Shown: positions 29,101-40,517, counted from the stretch's first letter. The stretch: DNA of 64,000 nt from Metapseudomonas otitidis (GCF_900111835.1 NZ_FOJP01000004.1:228668-292667), one strand, 5' to 3'. The notes: generated by a model from the sequence alone, not told the origin. A program made the numbers and translations.

Positions 29101-29900
29101 GCGCTGTTCACCGCGAGGCGCACGAGGACGTCGGCGTAGGCCGCGGCCAGGCGCGGGTGGGGGCCGATCAGGCCCACCAGGGACAGGTTGCCGCTGGCCG
29201 AGAGGCGGGCCGGCAGGGCGCGGGTGGCCTCGGGGTGCTGCAGCAGGTGGTCGGCCAGGTCGGGCAGGCGCAGCAGGGCGTTGAGGTCGCGCCAGTGGTA
29301 GTCGCCGAGGTCGCGGCGGTCCAGCACCAGCAGCAGGGCGTCGTCGCCGGGCAGGTCGTCCACCGCCAGCAGGCGCGTGAGCAGGTCGAGGGTCCAGTGC
29401 TGGCGCAGGTCGCTGCTGATCTTGCTGCCGAAGTCCTTGCGGGTGGTGTGCAGGGCGTCGACCACCAGGTAGATGAACCAGTCGGGCACCTGGGCGATGC
29501 GCGTGAGGTTGACGCCCTGGCAGGCGGCGGCCAGCACCTTGCCGAAACGGGCCAGGGCGACGACATCGGGTTCGGCGCCGATCACGTAGAGGCGGGTGCG
29601 TGCATTGGTCGCGGCGTTGATGCGCTTCTTGTGCTTCTGGGCGTCGTTGCGCAGGTTGCCCGAGGGGTACCACCAGCCGAGGGTGGCGGGCTGGTCGAGG
29701 AGGACGGCGGCCTCTTCGCCATTGAGCCGGGACAGCTCGGCGAGGACCTGTTCCTCCCGCCCGCTGAGAACGAAGGCGGCGGCACGGGCGGCCAGGCCCG
29801 GCGCCAGGATGTCCAGCACCTCGAGGCTTTCGGCGACGTGCTTGGCGAAGGGGGTGGTGGGGGCGGTGATGCCGAGCTTTTCCAGCAGTGTCTGCAGCAT
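26190..29900 (-). CDS. DUF4132 HEAT-repeat protein (MolR/YehI-like), gene 1 of the operon
   Basis: A 1236-residue protein of E. coli MolR type. It is built of HEAT/armadillo-like helical repeats, for example the stretch at about 560-680 with LLERFPVLPKRLIPVLLEL and EAVPALKAALAKEKRETVRA. It ends in a DUF4132 domain (about 950-1236) holding DGGFFDHYFKEF, LRVCIGFTGNCLPEEN and IPPVLLAETYADYRAA. The function is unknown; the name MolR reflects an old molybdate phenotype claim that is not a mechanism. The ATG at 29900 has only weak ribosome-site matches. An 18-base palindrome lies 30 bases upstream and may control the whole operon. Confidence 0.85.
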   Translation of the reverse strand: MLQTLLEKLGITAPTTPFAKHVAESLEVLDILAPGLAARAAAFVLSGREEQVLAELSRLNGEEAAVLLDQPATLGWWYPSGNLRNDAQKHKKRINAATNARTRLYVIGAEPDVVALARFGKVLAAACQGVNLTRIAQVPDWFIYLVVDALHTTRKDFGSKISSDLRQHWTLDLLTRLLAVDDLPGDDALLLVLDRRDLGDYHWRDLNALLRLPDLADHLLQHPEATRALPARLSASGNLSLVGLIGPHPRLAAAYADVLVRLAVNSAKTVRAAAGPHVETLPQDVKLEQLGLLLATGSSSERTLAADLLARSGEGARAILQARLAEETSKPVQQALASAMARLDSQSSAEEQVLPEAGDYERCPDVELGAATLDLLRRNLTELLEESRLSAEEEIRSNLEHKRKWDWQQKAYKKLKALTDKDLQAALDFLNGKGRKLSDGLDDVLAYRGRLAASPDVNLLHALRVTRRRYFNAYQLMQWLKGDALRRLDLRTLADALRRCGSEEPERETAGLCFGWNSPLAQLDPDRVWPFFAEHPQFLEEAFGLRPNHGRTEFDVPTALSLLERFPVLPKRLIPVLLELALGASKTNRSEAQRLLETLPDIAERAIEALGSSKQEIRTLAAEWLQRLGRPEAVPALKAALAKEKRETVRAALLTALEALGDDISGHLAPAVLLAEARKGLQGKAPASLAWLDLDRLPACQWLDGSAVEPEIVRWWVVLACKLKEPAGNALLNRYLELLAPASRAALGKALLLGFIAQDTRHPSQEEAIAHAQANLAQRMQSYQAWAKWSPEYADITQEQAFEILKREHLSIYLGSAIADKGILALTWAMAGHELVSLLQAYMRDHYQRRAQVEALLSAAANSNDPLVIQLLLAVARRHRTASVQALARVLVEQIAQRNGWSADELADRTIPSAGFDEQGVLNLQYGERLFTARLDGALKLELRNPDDKVVKALPEPRKSDDPALIKEAKTQLSTSKKELKQVIELQTQRLYEAMCAERLWPAGEWREYLQRHPVVTHLVQRLVWAEVAEDGALRLFRPTEDGSLIDLDDDEVELDETRRVRLAHAALVDADTAKAWTAHFKDYKVKPLFAQMSRMLPEPTASEASEQDEGSGERIADRLGWLSDTFTLRGTLTKLGYQRAAAEDGGFFDHYFKEFSSLGLRVCIGFTGNCLPEENVPAALTHLSYERMAQRWSTGESLPLAEIPPVLLAETYADYRAAADACVGFDPQWKKKTPW

Positions 29901-29930
29901 GGGGAGGGCCTGTCCTTGGAATGCGAGGCG

Positions 29931-29948
29931 CCGATGTTAAAACATCGG
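29931..29948. promoter_or_regulatory. Palindromic operator candidate before the five-gene operon
   Basis: CCGATGTT-AA-AACATCGG is a perfect 8-2-8 inverted repeat, 30 bases before the DUF4132 start. An AT-centred, homodimer-sized palindrome here suggests a repressor or activator site overlapping the promoter. No regulator gene is adjacent. Confidence 0.5.
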
Positions 29949-30085
29949 GCCGGTCGCTCGCCTGCTCGCACGCAGGGTTTGCTGGCTGGCGCAAGTTTTC
30001 CTCCCGACGGCCTGCCTTGAGGGCCTGCCGGGGCTGGTCTTAACTGCTGGAGCGTGCCCATCCATAACCACAAGAAGGGGTTGCC

Positions 30086-30199
30086 ATGAACGAACCTATT
30101 CAGCACCCGGGCGGGGACAGCCGCGCGGACGCCATCGCCATCTTCTGCCTGATCCTGATCGTCGTCTCCACGGCGGTGTTCTGGGTGAGCCACCAGTAG
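30086..30199 (+). CDS. 37-residue single-span membrane peptide
   Basis: A short frame starts at ATG 30086 with AAGGGG six bases upstream and stops at TAG 30199. The product has a polar N-terminus (MNEPIQHPGG) and one membrane span (AIAIFCLILIVVSTAVFWVS). A good ribosome site and clean hydrophobic helix make it likely real, although it is too small for routine gene calling. It is divergent from the five-gene operon, with about 185 bases between starts. The function is unknown; it may be a regulator of a membrane complex. Confidence 0.55.
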   Translation: MNEPIQHPGGDSRADAIAIFCLILIVVSTAVFWVSHQ

Positions 30200-30242
30200 A
30201 CGGACCCAGCGAGGCGGCGGGGCAGGGCAGACGTGGCGCGGG

Positions 30243-30248
30243 TATACT
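30243..30248 (+). promoter_or_regulatory. -10 box before the periplasmic binding protein gene
   Basis: TATACT lies 31 bases before the ATG at 30279. No convincing -35 is seen. Confidence 0.35.
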
Positions 30249-30278
30249 GCGGCGCATTCGACGAACAGGTTCTCCTTG

Positions 30279-31367
30279 ATGCCCTTCCTGCGTTCCCTGG
30301 CCCTGTGCGTGGGCCTGCTCTGTTGTGGCCTGGCGCAGGCCGCCTCCGTCGTGTTCCTCAACCCCGGTCGCAGCGACGAGCCGTTCTGGCGCAGCTACGC
30401 CGACTTCATGCTGGCTGCCGCCGATGACCTGGGGATGGACCTGCGCATCGAGTTCGCCGAGCGCGACAAGGCGCGCATGCTGGATCAGGCCCGGGCGATC
30501 CTGCAGGGGCCGGAAGCCCAGCGCCCCGACTACCTGGTGTTCGTCAACGAGCAATACGCCGCGCCGGAGATCCTCCGCCTGGGGCAGGGCAGCGGCGTTC
30601 GCCTGTTCACCGTCAACAGCACCCTCACCGATGAGCAGCGTGAGCTGACCGGTGGCCCGCGCGAGCGCTACAGCAACTGGATCGGCAGCCTGGTGCCCAA
30701 TGACGAGGAGGCTGGCGCGCTGATGGCCGAGGAGCTGATCCGCCAGCAGCGCCGCCTGCAGCCCCAGGGAACCATCGAGATGCTGGCGTTCTCCGGGGTA
30801 AAGCAGACGCCTGCTGCGCGCTTTCGCGAGGCCGGGCTGCGCCGGGTACTGGCCGCCAACCCGGATGTGCGACTGCGCCAGCTGGTGTACGCGGAGTGGG
30901 ACCGGGGCCGCGCCTTCGAGCAGGCCAGCCAGCTGCTGCCGCGTTATCCGCGGGTCAGCCTGATCTGGGCCGCCAACGATGAGATGGCCTTTGGCGCCAT
31001 GCGTGCCGCCGATGCGCTGGGCCCGCTGGTGCGCGGGCGCCTGCATGTTTCCGCGTTGAACAATTCACAGGAGGTGCTGCAGGCGCGCATCGACGGGCGC
31101 GTGGACGTGCTGGTGGGTGGGCACTTCACCCTGGGGGGCTGGGCGCTGGTGATGCTGGCGGATTACGACGCCGGGCTGGATTTCGCCCGCTACGGTGGCG
31201 TCGACCAGCATGCCCGGCTGTTCACCCGGCTGGATGTGCAGCAGGCGCGCCGGCTGCTGGCGCACATCCGCCAGCCGGGCTACGGGGTTCGCTTCCGCGA
31301 TTTCGGCGCTCGGGGCAATCCCGGGTTCTCCGGCTACCGCTTCTCCCTGGCACCGCTGCTGGACTGA
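30279..31367 (+). CDS. Orphan periplasmic binding protein (LacI/ribose-type, Peripla_BP_4)
   Basis: A 362-residue secreted protein. The signal peptide MPFLRSLALCVGLLCCGLAQA is cleaved at about 21, then two Rossmann-like lobes follow as in sugar-binding proteins. SVVFLNPGRSDEPFWRSYADF opens lobe one, IGSLVPNDEEAGALMAEEL opens lobe two, and VSLIWAANDEMAFGAMRA is the typical ligand-pocket segment. There are no ABC permease or ATPase genes nearby, so it may feed a sensor kinase or chemoreceptor rather than a transporter. I prefer the ATG at 30279 over an in-frame TTG three bases upstream. The ligand is unknown. Confidence 0.82.
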   Translation: MPFLRSLALCVGLLCCGLAQAASVVFLNPGRSDEPFWRSYADFMLAAADDLGMDLRIEFAERDKARMLDQARAILQGPEAQRPDYLVFVNEQYAAPEILRLGQGSGVRLFTVNSTLTDEQRELTGGPRERYSNWIGSLVPNDEEAGALMAEELIRQQRRLQPQGTIEMLAFSGVKQTPAARFREAGLRRVLAANPDVRLRQLVYAEWDRGRAFEQASQLLPRYPRVSLIWAANDEMAFGAMRAADALGPLVRGRLHVSALNNSQEVLQARIDGRVDVLVGGHFTLGGWALVMLADYDAGLDFARYGGVDQHARLFTRLDVQQARRLLAHIRQPGYGVRFRDFGARGNPGFSGYRFSLAPLLD

Positions 31368-31372
31368 GGCGG

Positions 31373-31591
31373 CTACAGACCGGCCAGGTGCAGCACCAGC
31401 TTCACCACGCCGAACAGCATCAGCGCGAACACCAGGGTGAACAGCACGCCCAGCAGGATGAAGTGGCTGGGCTTGCCCCGGCTGAAATCACGGGCGCGGT
31501 TCTTGCCGCTCTGCACCCCGAACGCCGCAGCGGCGACGCTGTGGAGCATTTCGCGAAAGGTCAGTGGGCGGTCTTGCTGTGGGTCGTCCAT
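31373..31591 (-). CDS. DUF2970 small membrane protein
   Basis: A 72-residue protein of DUF2970 type: a polar N-terminus, LTFREMLHSVAAAAFGVQSGKNRARDF, then one C-terminal membrane span (HFILLGVLFTLVFALMLFGVVKL). Its ATG at 31591 has a strong AGGAGGT site seven bases upstream. It is convergent with the binding-protein gene and follows the RlmN-like gene on the same strand after 48 bases. The function is unknown; located in the inner membrane. Confidence 0.82.
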   Translation of the reverse strand: MDDPQQDRPLTFREMLHSVAAAAFGVQSGKNRARDFSRGKPSHFILLGVLFTLVFALMLFGVVKLVLHLAGL

Positions 31592-31639
31592 GGGGCACCT
31601 CCTGCTGCAAGCGTAGGTGCTTTCCATGGAATTGCCGGG

Positions 31640-32680
31640 TCAGGAGGCGGGGGAATGCAGCCGGCGGGTGTTGACCCGCTCTACGGCGCGGGCGCGCAGT
31701 TGGCCGCAGCCACCTTCCACGTCCTGGCCGGCGGAGTTGCGCACCTTGGTCAGCACGCCGTTGCGGTGCAGGTAGTGCACCAGCTCGACGATGCGTTCGC
31801 CGCTGGGGCGGTTGTAGTCGTCGACTTCCAGGCTGTTGTAGGGGATCAGGTTCATCACCGCGTACTTGCCCTTGAGCAAGCGCAGGATGCCTTCGGCCTC
31901 TTCGAGGCTGTCGTTGATGCCTTCGAGCAGGGTCCACTGGTACTGGATGGGGTAGCCGACCTGGCGGGCGTAGGTCTCGCCCAGTTCCACCAGTTCGTCC
32001 GGGGTGATGCGCGGGGCCTTCGGCAGCAGTTGCTCGCGGACCTCGGCCTTGCTGCTGTGCAGTGACAAGGCGAGGGCAGGCTTGACCCGCAGGTGTGGCA
32101 GGCGCTCGAACACGCGGGGATCACCGACGGTGGAGAACACCAGGTTCTTGTGGCCGATGTCGCCGAGGGTGCCGAGCAGGTCGATGGCTTCCAGTACGTT
32201 GTCCAGGTTGTGGGCGGGCTCGCCCATGCCCATGAACACCACCTTCCTGACCTTGCGGTAGCGCCGCGCGAGCACCACCTGGGCGACGATCTCCAGGCTG
32301 GAGACCTGGCGCAGCAGGCCGCTCTTGCCGGTCATGCAGAACACGCAACCCACGGCGCACCCCACCTGGCTGGAGACGCACAGGCCGTCGCGCGGGAGCA
32401 GCACGCTCTCCACCATCTGCCCGTCGCCCAGGCCCACCAGCAGGCGGGCCGAGCCGTCGCCACCGGGGTGTTCGGAGCGCAGGCGCACCAGGCCGTCGAG
32501 GGTTTCGGTGAGGGCGGGCAGGGCTTCGCGCACCCGCAGCGGCAGGAAATCGTCGGCCTGCTGGCGAGGGCGGCCGCTGTCCAGGGGTTTGCCCTGCAGC
32601 CAGGCACGCAGCATCCGATCCCGGTGGATGGGCTTGGCGCCAAGGGCGGCGAGCTGTTGGTCGAGGTCGTGGATACGCAT
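31640..32680 (-). CDS. RlmN-family radical SAM RNA methyltransferase paralogue
   Basis: A 346-residue radical SAM enzyme of the RlmN/Cfr family. The 4Fe-4S cysteines are Cys108, Cys112 and Cys115 (CAVGCVFC), the SAM-binding strand is GMGEP (151-155), and the methyl-carrying C-terminal Cys lies in GQDVEGGCGQL. RlmN methylates C2 of A2503 in 23S rRNA and A37 of some tRNAs. The N-terminal RNA-binding domain is short (about 100 residues), and P. aeruginosa keeps a similar gene near cysI besides its standard rlmN, so this is probably the second copy. Target RNA not known. Confidence 0.82.
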   Translation of the reverse strand: MRIHDLDQQLAALGAKPIHRDRMLRAWLQGKPLDSGRPRQQADDFLPLRVREALPALTETLDGLVRLRSEHPGGDGSARLLVGLGDGQMVESVLLPRDGLCVSSQVGCAVGCVFCMTGKSGLLRQVSSLEIVAQVVLARRYRKVRKVVFMGMGEPAHNLDNVLEAIDLLGTLGDIGHKNLVFSTVGDPRVFERLPHLRVKPALALSLHSSKAEVREQLLPKAPRITPDELVELGETYARQVGYPIQYQWTLLEGINDSLEEAEGILRLLKGKYAVMNLIPYNSLEVDDYNRPSGERIVELVHYLHRNGVLTKVRNSAGQDVEGGCGQLRARAVERVNTRRLHSPAS

Positions 32681-32733
32681 GGGGCGCGCATCCTACCACC
32701 GGCTTGGGCGCTTAAGTAGGGGCGCCGGGGGCT

Positions 32734-33027
32734 TCAGCGCTCGGCGGCGATGTCGTGGGGCAGCAGGGCGACATCCACCACCAGGTCCACCGGCACCGAG
32801 ACCACGGTGGCGACCGGGCAGATCAGCGACATCCAGCAGACGGTGCTCATGGGGAAGGAGCCTTCGTCCAGGTTGCCGGTGAGCAACTGCACGTCGCCCT
32901 GGGTGCTGCGGAAGTAGTCGGCATCCACCAGGTGGACGTCCTGGCTGCGGGCGAGGATGGAGCCACAGCCGCCGAGCAGGGCGGCGACCAGGGCGAGGCC
33001 TGCAAGGCGGCCTGTGGGGAAGGGCAT
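32734..33027 (-). CDS. YceK/YidQ-type lipoprotein (DUF1375)
   Basis: A 97-residue lipoprotein with lipobox LLGGC (Cys21), followed by the family signature GSILARSQDV and later YFRSTQGD, and a C-terminal hydrophobic pair VCWMSLICPVATVVSVPVDLVVD ending in LLPHDI. This matches the YceK/YidQ group, small envelope lipoproteins of unknown role. The ribosome site is weak. It lies between the RlmN-like gene and the chemoreceptor on the same strand. Confidence 0.82.
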   Translation of the reverse strand: MPFPTGRLAGLALVAALLGGCGSILARSQDVHLVDADYFRSTQGDVQLLTGNLDEGSFPMSTVCWMSLICPVATVVSVPVDLVVDVALLPHDIAAER

Positions 33028-33046
33028 GGTGGGTCTCGGCGGCGAA

Positions 33047-33072
33047 GAAAGCGGGAGCCTAGCAGCTCCCGC
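33047..33072 (-). terminator. Intrinsic terminator of the chemoreceptor gene
   Basis: A GCGGGAGC/GCTCCCGC stem with a six-base loop is followed on the minus strand by TTTC, about 30 bases after the stop. Confidence 0.65.
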
Positions 33073-33100
33073 TTCGCTTCGGTGGGCACCGTTCGCAGTC

Positions 33101-35101
33101 TCAGCGACCGCGGCTCAGCTCGGCCAGGCGGCTGGCGGCGTCCTGCACGGAGTGGCCGAGGGCGTCGAGGTCCACGGCGTCGCGGGCGTTCTCTTCGCTG
33201 GCGGAGTGGATGCGCACGGCCAGTTCGTTGATCTCCTGGGTGACGTGGCTCTGCTGCTGGGCGGCGACGGCGATCTGCTGGGCGCGCTGGGAGATGTCGT
33301 CGAAGCTCTGCACCGTGGCCGACAGGCTGCTGGCGGCGCCTTCGGCTTCCTCCACGGCGTGGCGGGTGCGCGCCTCGCCGGCCTGCATGGCCTGCACCGC
33401 CTGGCGCGAGGCCTGCTGGAGGTTGGCGATCATGCCGCTGATCTCGTTGGCCGAGCTCTGGGTCTTGCCGGCCAGGGAGCGCACCTCGTCGGCCACCACG
33501 GCGAAGCCCCGGCCCTGTTCGCCGGCCCGGGCTGCCTCGATGGCGGCGTTGAGGGCCAGCAGGTTGGTCTGTTCGGAGATGGCCTTGATCACGTCCAGCA
33601 CGGCGCCGACCTGCTGGCTGTCCTGCTCCAGCTGGGTGATCACGGCGGCGGCGCTGGCCATCTCGCCGGCCAGGGCCTGGATGGCGCGGCTGTTGGCGGC
33701 CACCTTGTCCTGGCCCTGGCGCACCACGCTCTGGGAGCGCTGGGCGGTGTCGGCGCAGTCGTTGGTGTTCTGTGCCACTTCCTGGGCGCTGGAGGACATC
33801 TGGGTGATGGCGGTGGCCAACTGGGTGTTCTCCTGGCGCTGCTGCTCGGCCCGTTGCAGCAGGGCGCTGCTCAGGCGGCCGAGGCTGCCGGCCTCGTCAC
33901 GCAGGCGCTGGGATTCGCTGGCGATGCTCTGCAGCATGCCCTGCAGGCGCCCGGCGTACTGGTTGACCGCCTGGCGCAGCTGGCCGATCTCGTCGTCGCG
34001 TAGCTCGCTGAGGGCGCCGCCCTGGCCGGACTGGCCATTGCCGAGGGCCTGGATCTGCGCGGTGGTCTCGCCGATCTGCTCCAGCAGTTTGCGCCCGGCC
34101 AGCCAGACGAACAGCAGCAGCAGGCCCAGCACCGGCAGCAGGAAGGCCAGCAGCTCATAGGTCAGCGCGCGAGCCAGGCCGGTGACGCGAGCCTGGGGGG
34201 TGACCAGCCCGACCACCCAGCCGGTTTGCGGCATGCGGAACAGGTTGGCCTGGACGGTGGTGTCGAGTACGGCGTCGGCGTCCAGCTGCACGCTGGAGTG
34301 GCCGTCGGCGGCGGCCTTGCGGCGGGCCTCCTGCAAGGGCGCGAGCCAGGCCTCGCGGCTGGCCAGGTCGTCGAACTTCTGCATGGTCACGTCCTGGCCG
34401 AGGGGGAAGAACAGGACGTTGCCGGCCTGGTCCAGGGCGAAGGCGTAGCCGCCGGTAACCGTGCCCTGTTCCTTGAGGAAACGGGCCAGGTCGTCCAGGC
34501 GCAGGTCGATGGTGCTGACGCCGGCGAAGCGGCCCTGCAATTGGTAGGGCACGCTGCAGGTGACCATGGGCACCTTGCTGACCGGGTCCTGGTAGGCCTC
34601 TGACCAGACGCAGGCATTGCCGGCGGCGCTGCGGGCGCCGGTGTACCAGGCGTCGTTGTGGTAGCCGGGGCCGTCGGGCTTGTTGTAGTCGTCGGAGTAA
34701 TCCAGGGCGCCGCTGGTGTTGCGTGCCCAGAAGAAGCTGCGGCGCTCGGTGCCGCTGGTGAAGGCATTGGGTTCCGGCCAGATGCCGCCGCCGGCGATGG
34801 CGGCGTCGCCGCTGTTGTCGATCAGCGGCGGGTAGGTGGTGCGGTAGAGCGCCTCGTCATGGGGCAGGGTCTGGGCCAGGTGGGCCATGCTCACCGCCAG
34901 CCCCTGGATGCCGGTGAGCTGCAGGCCGAGCTGGCGCACGATGGCACTGCCGGTCTGTTCGATCAGGGCGTTGCTCTCGGCGACGACGCGGGGCTGGCCG
35001 CGCAGCACCATCACGGCGAACACCGCGAGGGCGGTCAGCAGCAGCAGGAGGATGGCGCCCAGGGTCAGGCGGGTGGAAATACGATCAGGCAGCAGCGACA
35101 T
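33101..35101 (-). CDS. Methyl-accepting chemotaxis protein with dCache sensor
   Basis: A 666-residue chemoreceptor. TM1 is about residues 13-33, followed by a periplasmic double-Cache domain (about 38-310) with [20 protein letters not shown] and [10 protein letters not shown], the ligand-facing part. TM2 is about 315-336, then a linker/HAMP-like region, and the cytoplasmic coiled coil with the conserved tip [20 protein letters not shown] and [12 protein letters not shown] that binds CheA and CheW. The ligand is unknown; dCache receptors often sense amino acids or organic acids. GAGGAG lies eight bases before the ATG. No C-terminal CheR-tethering pentapeptide is seen. Confidence 0.92.
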   Translation of the reverse strand: MSLLPDRISTRLTLGAILLLLLTALAVFAVMVLRGQPRVVAESNALIEQTGSAIVRQLGLQLTGIQGLAVSMAHLAQTLPHDEALYRTTYPPLIDNSGDAAIAGGGIWPEPNAFTSGTERRSFFWARNTSGALDYSDDYNKPDGPGYHNDAWYTGARSAAGNACVWSEAYQDPVSKVPMVTCSVPYQLQGRFAGVSTIDLRLDDLARFLKEQGTVTGGYAFALDQAGNVLFFPLGQDVTMQKFDDLASREAWLAPLQEARRKAAADGHSSVQLDADAVLDTTVQANLFRMPQTGWVVGLVTPQARVTGLARALTYELLAFLLPVLGLLLLFVWLAGRKLLEQIGETTAQIQALGNGQSGQGGALSELRDDEIGQLRQAVNQYAGRLQGMLQSIASESQRLRDEAGSLGRLSSALLQRAEQQRQENTQLATAITQMSSSAQEVAQNTNDCADTAQRSQSVVRQGQDKVAANSRAIQALAGEMASAAAVITQLEQDSQQVGAVLDVIKAISEQTNLLALNAAIEAARAGEQGRGFAVVADEVRSLAGKTQSSANEISGMIANLQQASRQAVQAMQAGEARTRHAVEEAEGAASSLSATVQSFDDISQRAQQIAVAAQQQSHVTQEINELAVRIHSASEENARDAVDLDALGHSVQDAASRLAELSRGR

Positions 35102-35256
35102 GCAGGTACTCCTCGTTTCCCGGTCTCGAAGGGGAGCGGAATGGCTCCTGGCGGGGGATTCAGCACAGCATGCAACAGGGGTGCCTGCTTGGACTTTTCT
35201 CCTAAATACTTATCGGTGATTTCGGATTCTTGTATGTGGATCGCACGCAGCACCGG

Positions 35257-36627
35257 TCAGTCTTGCAAGAGAATGCTGGCGAGCTTTGATGCATGTACAC
35301 GTAATTCCGGTACAGCAATCGCCTCCCAATGGCTGGCTTTCAACATAGGGCTGAGCAAGAACAGACTTTCCTGAGGTTCATTCGCTTCAGATATCAACCG
35401 GTACTCAGCCGTGCTTTCCAAACCAAGGCCGATTGCATCGCGCTTGATTGCCGCTCTTGCCAATAAATTTTGAAACAGGGGCTCTTCGAGTTTGGTCACA
35501 TCGCTGCACGGTCCCGTGCAATTGATGATGTAGTCATATTTCCTGGGGAGCAGATTTATCTTGGAGCGTGCCCGGATAGTTACTTCCAGCCCTGCGTTCA
35601 AGGCCCGTGCGTTGGCAATATTTCCCGCCAGAATTCGAAGCTGTTGTGTTTGAACAAGTTCTTCAACGCGCTGAGCAATAGCAGGAGCCGCTCTATGTCT
35701 GTGGACGTCCCAGTAAGGGCGTAGATGTCTCAGAAATCGGAGGCGTTCTGCTTCTTCTAGGTTGTGCCATAGCGTGGGGGTTACGGGACGTAGTGCTGCT
35801 AGGGAGTCGCGCCAGTCGAAACCATCATGCTGGGAAATTTTTATGAATTTTCTAATGTCAGTCAGCAATGCTCGAATGCTCGAGTGAGTGCTTAGTGACC
35901 GTGGAAGCTCGGGCAGGGAAGGTGGGTCCAAGTTGGCTCGATGGGGTTGTGGCAGCAACGCGCGACGTGAAAGCGCTTCCGTCATTCCCCTGTGGCCCTG
36001 ATCTTGAAGCGAGAGCGCCACGTCGAACATGGTGAGGCCTGTGCCGATCATGAGAACGCTTTCATCTGGCTGGATTGCATCCAGAGCGCCAACTTTCCAA
36101 GGGTCGCGAATGAAGCGTGGGTTGTCGGCAACGGCGGTAAGTGCAACTGGAACCGCGGGAAGGAAATTCCCGGTGGCTACTACTGCCTTCGAGGCCTTGA
36201 TGCGATGGCCATTAGATAGTTCAAGCTCTGCATGCGCATCACGCTGTATGAGATCAACCACCTGCTCTTTGAGAGCTTCAAAAGAGACGCTCGGGTGTCG
36301 CCGTGTGATTGCCTGAGCAAGACGTGCTTCAAGGTAGTCGCCGTATAGGCTGCGTGGAACAAAGTCGCCTCCGCTCGCTTCAGGCAAACCTGAGTGGACG
36401 AACGTGAGAAAGTCCTCGGGGTGCTCGTCGAACAGGCTCATTCTTCCGGCAGGGACATTGAGTAAGTGACTCTCAGAGCGCGTTCCGTACGCTAGGCCAC
36501 GAGCAAGGCAGCCGGTTCTGTTGATGAGCTGTATGTGCAAGGGGGCTTTTGCATTGCGCAGCAAATGAATGGCAAGTGCCGTGCCGCAAAAGCCGCTACC
36601 AATAATACTGACGATAGGGGCTTCCAT
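35257..36627 (-). CDS. FAD/NAD(P)-binding oxidoreductase, low-GC
   Basis: A 456-residue flavoprotein-like oxidoreductase of the COG4529 (NAD_binding_9) group. The N-terminal dinucleotide fold is IIGSGFCGTALA (GxGxxG at 10-15), followed by LNVPAGRMSLFDEHPEDF, typical of this group, and a second motif VLMIGTGLTMFDVAL. The C-terminus has DYIINCTGP, the FAD-closing ATG-type motif. The substrate is unknown. Base composition and codon choice are clearly more AT-rich than both neighbours, which suggests transfer from another source. AAGGA lies nine bases before the ATG. Confidence 0.8.
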   Translation of the reverse strand: MEAPIVSIIGSGFCGTALAIHLLRNAKAPLHIQLINRTGCLARGLAYGTRSESHLLNVPAGRMSLFDEHPEDFLTFVHSGLPEASGGDFVPRSLYGDYLEARLAQAITRRHPSVSFEALKEQVVDLIQRDAHAELELSNGHRIKASKAVVATGNFLPAVPVALTAVADNPRFIRDPWKVGALDAIQPDESVLMIGTGLTMFDVALSLQDQGHRGMTEALSRRALLPQPHRANLDPPSLPELPRSLSTHSSIRALLTDIRKFIKISQHDGFDWRDSLAALRPVTPTLWHNLEEAERLRFLRHLRPYWDVHRHRAAPAIAQRVEELVQTQQLRILAGNIANARALNAGLEVTIRARSKINLLPRKYDYIINCTGPCSDVTKLEEPLFQNLLARAAIKRDAIGLGLESTAEYRLISEANEPQESLFLLSPMLKASHWEAIAVPELRVHASKLASILLQD

Positions 36628-36646
36628 GTCCTGTTCCTTTTACGTG

Positions 36647-36684
36647 CTCGAAGCGCGAGATAGTAAGGGTGTTGTTGCTTCGAG
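36647..36684. repeat. Inverted repeat between metH and the low-GC gene
   Basis: CTCGAAGC (36647-36654) and GCTTCGAG (36677-36684) form an eight-base stem with a 22-base loop just downstream of metH. It lacks a T-run, so it is at best a weak terminator; it lies at the border of the low-GC segment. Confidence 0.35.
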
Positions 36685-36696
36685 TCCTGACGCTGA

Positions 36697-40419
<3,723 letters not shown>

Positions 40420-40455
40420 GAGGGACCTGTCTGGCTGGGCGGAAAAAGGGCGCCG

Positions 40456-40461
40456 ATCATA
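40456..40461 (-). promoter_or_regulatory. -10 box of the metH promoter
   Basis: TATGAT on the minus strand lies 37 bases before the metH start. The -35 region is poor, as expected for an activated promoter. Confidence 0.4.
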
Positions 40462-40496
40462 GCAAAGATGAGGGGTTTACGGCCTGCGCTGCCTGG

Positions 40497-40517
40497 AACA
40501 TGAATGTGGCTCATGTT
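40497..40517. promoter_or_regulatory. Inverted repeat upstream of metH, possible MetR site
   Basis: AACATGA-N7-TCATGTT is a perfect seven-base inverted repeat. It contains TGAA-N5-CTCA, one base off the MetR consensus TGAA-N5-TTCA. It lies about 78 bases upstream of metH, 36 bases beyond the predicted -10. Confidence 0.35.

Noticed and set aside
26352..30020. A 1222-residue open frame on the plus strand
   Set aside because: It is antisense to the DUF4132 gene. Its composition (Gly, Val, Ala, Gln, His repeats) is typical of a shadow frame in GC-rich DNA, and it has no domain.
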